Below are positions 54,519 to 64,000 of a DNA stretch of 64,000 bases, piece by piece; the first letter of the stretch is position 1, and every line of letters begins with the position of its first letter. A program made the position numbers and the translations under genes. The notes beneath the pieces were generated by a model, which did not search any database, was not told where the DNA came from, and saw only the letters and a list, made by a program, of their open reading frames with translations. Where the stretch lies: assembly GCA_905250075.1 (NCBI GenBank), contig CAJNOP010000090.1:62001-126000 (forward strand), written 5' to 3'. Source of the DNA: Rotaria sp. Silwood1. Its lineage: Eukaryota > Rotifera > Eurotatoria > Philodinida > Philodinidae.

Positions 54519-55221
54519 GATGTTTCGTTTTTTAGTTTCTCTTTTTTTTCAGTGTCGATTAATAAAACAAACAGTGTTGTGCAGAACTTTTTCTTCGCTC
54601 GCACTTTGTGTACATGTGTTTGTATTATTCTCAAAAAAAAAAATACAAATCCTTTTAACGTGAGATGTATGTGCACCTTTGTCGATTGAATCAAGTTAAT
54701 TTAAACGAAATAGATGGAAACATGAAAGCTAAATATTATTGTGTTATATAGAAAACGTCTATTATTTTTTTGATTCACTGTTACGATTTATGATTTAAAG
54801 AAGAAGAAAAAAAAAAACAAATTAAAAAGTTCCTTGTTCTGTCCTTCGAATAGAAAAGGACGAAGATGTATTGTTTTGATCCTGTCCGATCGAATGCGTC
54901 GTCTTTTGTTCAATATTGATGATCAAATTACACACTCAGTCAATGACTATTTGCTGTGTCCGCCTTATTTCCAAGGTCTTAATGTGTAAATTTAATAGTT
55001 AAGATGACTACTTTTGTTTTGTACAAATGACGAGACAGACAACGTGATCAAATGACCTCAACTGCTACGTCATCAAATCTATGTGAAGAAGCATCGAAAT
55101 ATGAGACGTAAAAAACAAAAAAAAAAAAAAAAATAGTCAATTATTTGAAAATGTCTGATTGTCACCGATCATTTCGATTGCATTCGTCATTTATTATACA
55201 GGGACAAACGTTGAAATTAAC
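54519..55221. other. Divergent promoter region, 703 nt
   Basis: Lies between two start codons facing apart (714-aa gene minus; EGF-CBM14 gene plus), so it should hold both promoters. A longer A-run is at about 55119-55133. No motif can be assigned. Confidence 0.5.
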
Positions 55222-57382
55222 ATGATCGTGTTTGGTCTTTATTTTATCATTGCAATACATCTTGCTTATAGTCAAGGTAATAAAATAATAATTAGTTATA
55301 TTTTGAAAATCAATAGTTATCTAATAGATATTTGTAATACTATTAATTGTGGTACGGGTATTTGTATGCCAACACATAATCCTTCATTACCTTATTATTG
55401 TCGATGTCCTAGTGGTATAAATACAATCTTGCCATGTCCATCTGAAAGTTTGTTTAAAAAGTTTTCAAGAAATAATATTTATATGAAAACAAGTCTTTTC
55501 TTAATAGATCCATGTTCAAGAAATCCTTGTGGATTAGGTTTATGTGAAGTAGTACCAAGTTTAGCTCATGGATATCTTTGTCGATGTCCGGGTGATATTA
55601 TTTCATTAACAAATTGTAATGGTAAATAATTGTGTTGTTTGATAGGAATTATTTCTCCTAGAATAAATAATATGCTTTTTTTTCTTTTCTTTATAAATAT
55701 ATAGTGACACGTACTGGTTGTTATTCAAATCCTTGTGTCAATGGTTTATGTATTGAAGGTTTAGCAAGTTATTATTGTAATTGTTTACCAACATGGACTG
55801 GAAAGTTATGCGATGGTATTTAAATAAAAACTAAGAATTTTTTTTTAAACTGTTTTGTATACTATTTTGTAGAAAAAATTGTTTCACCTTGTTCAAAAAG
55901 TCCATGTAATCCAGGCAAATGTTTTCAACTTGATGATCGAACTATACCATTTGTTTGTTTATGTCCAAATGGACAATTTGGATTATCTTGTTATAGTAAA
56001 TGTGATTGTTTCTTATTTCATTAAATTACTAATGTCTTTTGAATTAAAGCTTTTGGATATCCATCTTCTACTGCTCGAATATTGGCAACTACTACAAGTA
56101 CGACTGTTCGTTCACTATATACATGTAATCCATCCGAGCCTCAAGCTTGTATGAATGGTGGACAATGTTTACAAATAACACATGGTTATCGATGTTTTTG
56201 TAATCCAGGTTTTACTGGTACTTTTTGTGAAACGAGTAAGTTATAAACAAAATTAAATTTTGTTTTTATTTCTATTTTACTAATTTAAGATATTAATGAA
56301 TGTGCATCAAATCCTTGTAAGTCATTTTAAAATAAAACTAATTTATTTAGTAAGCATTTTATTTTTTTCTACTAAGGTCAATATGGTGGAATTTGTTATG
56401 ATCTTGAAGCATCGTATATTTGTTATTGTTCAGATGGATTTTTTCGTTCACAATGTATACCTAGATCAAGTAAATCAGTTTTATACTCAATACTAATTGA
56501 ACTAGTATATTTTAGCATGTTTTTCTATTGAGAAATGTCTATTTAAGAGATGTGCTAAAAAAAAAAGTTTTTGATGCATTGTCAGAAGATAAGATTTTTA
56601 AATCTCCATAATATTCATAATCGATTCCTATGATAGAAAATTTTTTCACTTCTTTTCAGCTTCAACAAGTACTGCTCGTTCAATATTATGCCCATGTCAA
56701 AATGGTGGTATATGTACAGTGTTCGGTTCTGAAACATGTGTATGTCCTAATGGTTTTACTGGTCATTTTTGTGAACATTTATTACGTAAGTTTTATTATT
56801 TGATTTTTTTTTCCTATAAAAAAGAAAACTTATAAAAATAAGTCTATAATAATCTAATTTATTGAAATAAAAATATTTGTAGAACCTATAAAAATTTTCT
56901 TGTTTGTTTTGATTATTTTAGCGACTAGTAGTTGTAGTCGAATAAAATGTTTAAATGGTGGTACGTGTCATGATAATGCATCAGAATCATCTGTCTTACC
57001 TTATTGTGTATGTAAAAGTGGATATACAGGAAAATTTTGTGAAACTGGTTTGTAAATTTTTTTTATGAAAACAAAAAACAATTATTGTTGGTTTTGTTCT
57101 TTTTGTTCTTTAAAGAATATTTTCGATGTCGATCAAATGGTCGTTTTGATGATTTGTATAATTGTATAGAAGGAAAATATTTTGAATGTATTCATTTTCA
57201 ACAGGGTTTGCTTTTTCCATGAGTTTTAATTCGATTTTCTTTTTATTTACAATTTAGGTGTTGGTGCAAATCCATATGGAATGTTATTAAGTCGAAATTG
57301 TCCATCAACACTTCGATTTAATAGTCAAGCTGATCGATGTGATTATCCGCAAAATGTTCAATGTCTTTATCCTCAAAAATAA
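55222..57382 (+). CDS. Secreted EGF-repeat protein with C-terminal chitin-binding domain
   Basis: Exons: 55222-55276, 55328-55447, 55508-55621, 55705-55815, 55873-55995, 56050-56235, 56290-56316, 56377-56469, 56660-56785, 56922-57047, 57116-57205, 57258-57382; 431 aa. Signal peptide MIVFGLYFIIAIHLAYSQ. About eight EGF-like modules follow, nearly all bounded by phase-1 introns (for example CNCLPTWTGKLCD, CVCPNGFTGHFCE, CVCKSGYTGKFCE). The last two exons encode a peritrophin-A/CBM14-like domain: CRSNGRFDDLYNCIEGKYFE, then RNCPSTLRFNSQADRCDYP, with the six-cysteine pattern C-x-NC-x-C...C-x-C-x-C. CBM14 binds chitin, so the protein probably sits on a chitin-bearing layer (lorica, trophi or egg shell). 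I chose the ATG at 55222 because it opens the signal peptide; there is no ATG upstream in frame. Poly(A) signal candidate at 57666-57671. Confidence 0.88.
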
Positions 57383-57801
57383 ATAATCATGATGACTTTG
57401 TTTCTTTTTTTTTTAAGTTGCAATAGTTATTGTTGTTGTCGTTGTTCTTTTTTGCTCGAAAAGATTTTTTTTTTTGTGTGAACTTTTTTTTCTTTTTGTG
57501 AATATATACTTTAACGAATAGTTGAAAGCAATATCAGATAATTAAAATCGAATTTTTCGGTTGAAATTGCTAATGTAGAAGTGTTCAATGATTTGTCAAT
57601 GTTGTGTAAGAATTTGAGTACTAATAGACTTTAAAAAAAACTTTATGAAATGAATTCTTCTTTCCAATAAACAGAAAACTTCAAGAGACAAATAAACTCA
57701 TTTTACAAATGTAAATAAATATTTATACACGAGATAATTAGTTTATTCTGTTAAAAATTACAAATTTTTTGTAAACATTATTATAATTTTACTATAGTTT
57801 T
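57383..57801. other. 3' flank of the EGF-CBM14 gene
   Basis: T-rich 3' UTR with an AATAAA at 57666-57671. Ends where the dioxygenase pseudogene begins. Confidence 0.55.
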
Positions 57802-58476
57802 GACAGTTCGTAAAGTCAATTATGCATCCTGAAAACTTATTAGATGTAAAAACCATCGTTGTAGTACCATTGTCTACCATCGATATTTTATTCGATAAAA
57901 TACCAAGTATTACATAAGGTATCACACTATCAGGCAACCACTTGCAGCATCCATATATTCAATATTCATTCATATATAATCATCCGTTATCGCCTAGATA
58001 TTATCTTCATTATTTATCATGTGATTATCTGTATGTGTATTATATTGTAATTGTGGTCCAACTAAATCACTTAGTGTATCATTGAAAAACAATTGGCTAG
58101 TATAAATATTTAAATATATTGATATTGTATGTTCCTCTAAAACGAACTTTAAAATGCATATGACTAGCTCGACAAAGAAACCATCCTGAATAAGTTAGAT
58201 TAAAGTTTGCTACGCCATTTGTATTTATTAATTGAATACCTATTTATACGAATGAATGAAAATTTTTATCTACCTCGAAGAATTGTTTCATTACTTGTTT
58301 TTGAATTTTGAACACTTTAACTAGCTTGTCTATAATGAGAATAGATAACAAAAGCTTCACAATTTCATTAGAGTAGCAGCCGCATTACAAATTGATAAAC
58401 CAATGTTAATAACCATAACAACAACTTGGAAATAAAAGCCAGCTCTAACACGAGCTCCTCTAGTAAAGAAGATATC
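57802..58476 (-). pseudogene. Decayed intradiol ring-cleavage dioxygenase-like gene
   Basis: Minus-strand fragments in the right order match the family of fungal-type extracellular intradiol dioxygenases (Dioxygenase_C): VRAGFYFQVVVMVINIG, then EAFVIYSHYRQAS, ILRGIQLINTNGVANFN, YSGWFLCRASHMHFKV with the His-x-His iron-ligand pattern, YTSQLFFNDTLSD, THTDNHMINNEDNI, and PDSVIPYVILGILSNK. One intron is still visible (donor GTAGAT at about 58275, acceptor AATAG at about 58240). Stops and at least three frame changes separate these pieces, so it cannot make an enzyme. Living members split catechol-type rings using Fe(III). The N-terminal Tyr ligand region is only partly recognisable. Such genes are mainly fungal or bacterial, so an acquired gene that later died is plausible. 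Confidence 0.75.
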
Positions 58477-60426
58477 AATATAATTACATTTGAGTCAGGT
58501 AGATGAACTTCAGAGAGATTTTTGTCTCATGAGTGATGTATCCCAATAGTATAGACTTAATACAATACATATCGATGATCGAGTTATTAGACTGATGCAA
58601 TAACAGTGAGCAGAAAAATAGAAAAGGTATGTTTCATCAGTATTCTATTTAATAGATTGTCAATGTTTCGATGAATTGATGAAGAACTCGAATGAAAATA
58701 TTATTGATGCAAGTCACATATGTTTAACTAACGAATAAATGTAACTTATTGCACTAAACATTGCTATTTATTTATACATTTACTTTCAAAAACTGATCAT
58801 ATACACTTAATTTCAATCTTGTTCTGGTATGGTAACTAGTGTAAATAATCTAAATAGTGATTTTGATAAAGACATTAATGTTTTCATAGATATTTGACAG
58901 AAATAAAAGCCTCACCATATTTCTAAAGTCTACTTCTTGCGTAGTTGAAACATCCAATAAAAATTTTCTTTTGATTAGACAGGATGATGGAGCAACTAAT
59001 TTTCTAGAAAATGAAATATCTCCGATTATTCTATGACATTTTTCTAATTGAACAACATCAATTTTAACAAAAGCAAAAAAGTGTTTTTTTTCCCGCCATT
59101 TCCCACAGGACGAAAGAAACTTTTACGCTTTTCTTAAAATTGATGCCGTTCTGTAAAACAATGTCGTAGATAGTTCGGATGCATTTCATTTTCTAGACAA
59201 TTAGTTATTCTATCACTCGATGTAAGTAAAAAGAAACTTTTATTTTGAGGTTCAAAGCACTGGATAACAATATATTGGAAATATTACGAAGATTGTATTT
59301 CTTGCAAATCTCGCTTGGAAACAAATTTCTCTATCTAAATGATTATTTAGATTCTTTATGACAACTATTACTAAGGACAAAACTTGACATAAAATTTTTA
59401 TGATTATTTTTGGGGGCCACTGCATAGTTAATGACTCTTTGATAAAATATCTAACTTGACAACTATAAATATTCTTTGAAGAGTCGGGTAAGATGACTGC
59501 ATGTCAAGAGCTTTTTAAAAATATATGACAATATGAAAGAAGAAAAAAAAAAGTACATGACTTTTTTTTTGTATCCGTCGACATATACGAAGAAAATGAT
59601 TAAATAAAACGAATATTTCTGTGTTTTTGTTTTTCAGTCTTATGATGTTATGAGAAAATGATCTAATTTAAAGCAATCCGAGATTCATATGCATATAAAA
59701 ATGAGATTTCTTTTGTTTTTATTATTTAATGAATCTATATAGTCTCTATGGATCTTTATAATTCAATGCACAGTTCTTATAGAAAAGTAAAAGAAAGAAT
59801 GTATATTAAATTCAAAAAAACTTCTTAATCTTTTGCATAATTACCAATAAGTTATATCATTAAGATTCAGAATATAATTTTCTTTATTAATTACATATTC
59901 ATTTTTAATTACATTTTGCCTTGTATTCATTCTATTGTTTAAAAATATTTAAATTATGCAAATATCATGTTTTAATATTTATTTCATTTTGTTTTCGTTG
60001 CATATTTTTTTTTATTTATTTTACATGCAACTCATCAGTTATTTGAGATACTTCAAAATATATTTGATGAATATTGACATTTTGTGAATTAGTCAGGCAA
60101 TTCATTATGAAAGACAAATATTAACAATCATTTCGTGTTCAAGTTGAGAATCTTGGTTATAGAAATCATTGATTTGTTATTATATTTCTAAGAGTTTCAA
60201 GTATAGTGTCGATCTAACAGTTCAATGGATTGTTATAAAAGAAGAAGAGAAAAAAAAAAGAAAAACAATGTTTTATTGTCATTCAGAGAAGATTGTCGAG
60301 AGTAGAACGAAAAGAAAAAAAAAAGCGGAGTTAGAAGAAAAAAACTAGATATAGTTAGATGGAAAACTCATTTATGTCGACGAGAAAAAAAAAGAAAACG
60401 TGTTTTAGATTATATAGAGTTCTATC
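58477..60426. other. Intergenic, about 1.95 kb
   Basis: Possibly includes more of the dead dioxygenase's 5' end near 58477-58530. The rest is A+T-rich, ending in A-rich runs (about 60236-60400) before the FAM234 start. No gene or element recognised. Confidence 0.5.
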
Positions 60427-63400
60427 ATGTTCACAAATGTGAATAGTACGGAGATGGATAGTCTTGCACAAATGTCGATGATGAATGAGGATCAAGGAAC
60501 TTTACTTAATAAAGAACAAACAATTCAAGATGATTATATTTTAACATATAGGTTTGTAATAAAATAAGCTTCTTGTTCTTTTTGAATAATAAATTGAGAA
60601 TTCGTTTTGTATTTAGACATCAACAACATGTCAAACGTTCTATACGTTTATTTTTATGTTGTATATTCTTATTTTCACTTTTATTAGCAACATTAATTGT
60701 TTTATTAAGTTCAATTATATTTCATCCTAATAAAGATAATCAATATGATGAAAATGTTCAAATTGAACTTGTATGGGCAAGTGGTTTTCCAAAATTAATA
60801 ACAGAAACAGCATTTCGTCTTATTGATTGTAATTCTGATGGCATACTTGATGTTATTTTTGGTTATGGTACTGGCGTTGATACATTAGCAGATAATGAAT
60901 TGTTATGTGATCTTTATTTTAATGGAACTCATCCATGTAATGGAGGTGTTAAAGTAAGAAAAATTAATTCTTTTTTGTTTATTTAGAAATTTATTTTTTT
61001 CTTTCTTTAGGCTTTAGATGGTCGAAATGGGCTACTTCTTTGGAGTTATGACAAATCAAATCATGAAGTATTTGCATTAAATTGTCAACGAGATATCGAT
61101 GGAGATCATATTCCTGATTGCCTTACTGGTGGACGAGGAGGTGTAAGTTTTAATTTTGAATGTTTTGTTTTTTTCTTTCTTTTTACTTTCAAATTTATTA
61201 TTTATTAGACATTTGAAGCTATTAGTGGAAAAACTGGCTCATTAATATGGACGTTTGATAATGATGTACGACACACAACAATGAATTTTTATACACCATT
61301 ATATTTAAAAAAAGATTTTGATAATGATGGTTTAAATGATATTATAACAATACATGGTGGTGATCCAATAAGAAAACCACGTATGTCAAAATGAAAAGTT
61401 TGTCTTTTTTTTTTTCTTTGTTTATTATAAATTTTCTTTTAGATGATACAGTTCGATTAGCAGGTGAAGTTCTTCTTATTAGTGCAAAAACTGGAAAATT
61501 ATTAAATGTATCCATTGTTCCTGATCAAATGGAATCATATTATTCTCCACAATTATTACAAAGATCATCAACTGAAGAATATATTCTTATTGGTACTGGT
61601 GGTGAAACACATGGTGGTGGACTTTATGCATTTGATTTAAAATGTTTTACAATTTATTGTTCATCACCAGTAATAACAATAAAAATCAATTTAAAGCAAA
61701 ATCTATTTTCTATTTTTTGTAGTATATAAAAATAATAAGTGATGAATATAAAGGTGTTATGACACCACCAGTTTTAATTGATGTTAATAGTGATGATATT
61801 GAAGATATTATTATTCCACTTTATAATTCAACATTGTATGCTTTTGATGGTCGAACATTTCAACAATTATGGAATAGAACTTTTCCTAGTTCAGAAACAT
61901 ATAGGTTTACTAGATTATTTTGGTTTTTTTTGTTGTTTGAAAAATTCTAGTTAATTATTGATAATTTAGTTCACCTGCAGTTGGATATTTTAATGATGAT
62001 GATATACCTGATATTATGATTCATTATCAAACAGGACCAGGTTATCCATTATATTATAGTGCTCAGGTATAAAAATAATTCATTTTGAATTTGTTTTAAT
62101 AATTGATGTTCATTTATGAATAGACAACTATTCTTGATGGTCGTACGGGTAAACCAATACTTGATAAATCTATTGAACAAACAGTTGGTGTACAAAGTTC
62201 TCCATTAACTAGTTGAGTATTTAAATATTAAATTTTGATAAATAAGTTTTTTTTTCTTACTATAGTTAGTTTTAAACAACATGGACATGATATGTTTATT
62301 TATTGGATGGGAGAATGTGATGCAGTGAAGAGTAATATAGAAAGAAAAATTGATTATGATAAAAGTATTGTTTCGTTTTTTCTTGCTCTTATTTTTTTTA
62401 TCAGATAATTAATATGATTCATCTTCATTAGATGCTCCTAGTGCGCTACTTTCACATGCTGACATTTGTAAATTGCGATATCAAACACCAAGTTTTACAG
62501 CACTTCATGGTCTAACACAATCTATGAAACCACCTGGTGTTCTCATTTATAGTTCAAGTAATTTAAGAAAAATCAATAAGAAAGAAAGAAAGAAAAAACT
62601 CGATTTTCTTCTTTTTTTTTCTCTTTCTTCAAGATAATTATGTTGCTCTTGAACGAAGTACAACAAAACCAAATTCAATTGATATACCAAAATTTCTTCT
62701 ACAATATCCTAATTATGTATCAATTTATGAATCATGGCAACGATTAGATGATTATATGCAAGTAATAAATGAAATTCTTATTTTGATTAGTTTTTCTTTT
62801 TTTTCAATTTTCTATTAAAAGAATCAAGAAACAACTGATACAAATCCATCAACAATATCAGATGAAAATAATGATGATCTATTATTAAATGATGATAATG
62901 ATGAAACTGAAGATGATAGTGAATTTCGTTCAAATCGAAGAAAATATAAACGACATGTTGGTCCACATGATAATGGTGGTATACAAAGAGTTATTTCAAC
63001 TGGTATTGAAAAAAAACAAAAACATAAAATATTTTCTTTCCTCTTGATTTAATTGAGTTTATTTATTTAGGTACATTAGCTCCTTCATTTGAACCAAATT
63101 CTAAATCAAGTATTGATTTAATATTTGCAACATATTGGATTCAATCAGATACATCAACATTATTAGATGCTAATGAACGTGCATGTATTGATGAAGGTAT
63201 GGCAAAAGAAGAAGAACGACTTAAATCAACAAATGGTAAATAAAACAAAAAAAAGAAAATTTTATTTATTTATTTATTTGTTTTTTCTCTTTTCTATGCT
63301 TTCTTAAAGTTAATTTTTATGGTATGGATCATGATGCATATGAACATTATATTGAAGATTTATGTACAAATAAAACTCGTTTATATGAAACTGTTTTAAA

Positions 63401-63635
63401 AATATCTCCTGATATAATTAATCAAGTTCAAATGTCAATGTTAAATCCATTTAAAAAACAATTTGGACAATTAACTGTTTATCGTATTCGTTTACATTTT
63501 AAAAAAAGTCAATGTAAACAAAATAATTTAAAAAATTGTTCAAACATATTAGATAATAATGATCTTCTACCATTTAAACAACAAATTTGGCCAGCTTATA
63601 TGGGAATAAATGGTGATTGTCATGCAAATAATTAA
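60427..63635 (+). CDS. FAM234: FAM234-like membrane protein with FG-GAP-type repeats
   Basis: Exons: 60427-60551, 60617-60953, 61011-61142, 61209-61380, 61443-61669, 61723-61904, 61970-62066, 62124-62211, 62266-62364, 62432-62557, 62634-62761, 62822-63002, 63071-63235, 63310-63635; 794 aa. Type II membrane protein: about 45 cytosolic residues, one helix (LFLCCIFLFSLLLATLIVLL), then a large outer part. The outer part is a beta-propeller of FG-GAP/VCBS-like repeats with Asp-rich calcium-loop-like motifs (LIDCNSDGILDVIF, DFDNDGLNDIITI, DVNSDDIEDIIIP, YFNDDDIPDIMIH) interleaved with ALDGRNGLLLW-type strands (TFEAISGKTGSLIW, AFDGRTFQQLW). This order is characteristic of FAM234A/B (ITFG3 group), whose function is poorly known. 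A long acidic insert follows (DDNDETEDDSE), then a basic RRKYKRH that could be a protease site. AATAAA at 63708-63713. Confidence 0.85.
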
Positions 63636-64000
63636 TTTTGAATTATATTCAGTTCTTTTTTTGTATTTGTTTTGAAATTTTGTGTGATATTGTTTTAAAT
63701 GTTTATCAATAAAAAATAATATAGTTCAACAAGTATAAAATACCAAAGAGTACTTTTTTTTTTTAATTTTCCTATGAATATTAAGCATATTATGAGTTCG
63801 GAATTCTGTTCTATACTTAGGCAAAGTATATAGGTCAAAAGAATAATTGTACTATATAAGATCTGATACTACAAGCTTCGTGTGCTTTTTTTGTCTTTCT
63901 TCATTCTTTTCTTCCCTCGATTTTTTTTTCATCCTCGTCGTCCTATTGCATAAATGAGGCAGACAGTCTACGTCAGTTAGGCTAAGATATTCGTTCTTCT
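63636..64000. other. 3' flank of the FAM234-like gene
   Basis: Contains the likely poly(A) signal at 63708-63713. The remaining sequence is unremarkable and runs off the window. Confidence 0.6.

Overview
The window is nuclear DNA from a small-genome animal, most likely a rotifer and probably a bdelloid. This is an inference. The DNA is strongly A+T-rich, almost every gene is split by GT-AG introns of about 50-65 nt, the genetic code is standard, and the gene set is metazoan: a RIM active-zone protein, neurexin-like laminin-G domains, C1q/collagen, an SLC45 carrier and FAM234. Two genes have non-animal-type affinities (a free-methionine-R-sulfoxide reductase and a decayed intradiol dioxygenase), which fits the known richness of rotifer genomes in horizontally acquired genes. 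I saw no bacterial features, CRISPR array, rRNA, convincing tRNA or virus-like element.

Layout. 1-4844 (+): 3' part of GDP-L-fucose synthase, with one intron almost filled by a large degenerate palindrome. 5664-6374 (+): single-exon four-pass membrane protein. 6929-21242 (-): a cell-surface block of a WD40 protein (6929-8648), an EGF-repeat membrane protein (8677-12831) and a laminin-G protein (14265-21242, last exon not found). The EGF stop and the WD40 start are only 28 nt apart. 21243-25495: gene-poor, with a possible tRNA-derived SINE. 25496-25939 (-): small zinc-motif protein ending in a CaaX box. 28092-28715: a well-preserved foldback element. 29423-34213 (+): SLC45 sugar carrier with a one-exon gene nested antisense in its third-longest-gap intron (30167-31593). 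36738-41550 (-): RIM. 43380-44523 (-): secreted collagen/C1q protein. 46022-46654 (-): fRMsr. 46755-47447 (-): an orphan 3' exon. 48006-51275 and 52100-54518 (-): two unrecognised low-complexity proteins. 55222-57382 (+): secreted EGF/chitin-binding protein. 57802-58476 (-): intradiol dioxygenase pseudogene. 60427-63635 (+): FAM234-like membrane protein.

How the genes relate. There is no single pathway. The recurring theme is membrane and extracellular proteins built of repeated modules (LamG, EGF, CBM14, C1q, FG-GAP), with EGF exons bounded by phase-1 introns, the arrangement that favours exon shuffling. RIM serves synaptic vesicle release, GFUS makes GDP-fucose for glycoproteins, and SLC45 probably moves sugars. 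Exon models were built by hand from splice sites and reading frame. Where the summed coding length was a multiple of three (RIM 1064 aa, SLC45 830 aa, FAM234 794 aa, C1q 295 aa, fRMsr 169 aa, the two unknown proteins 436 and 714 aa, EGF-CBM14 431 aa, WD40 465 aa), I treat the model as well supported.
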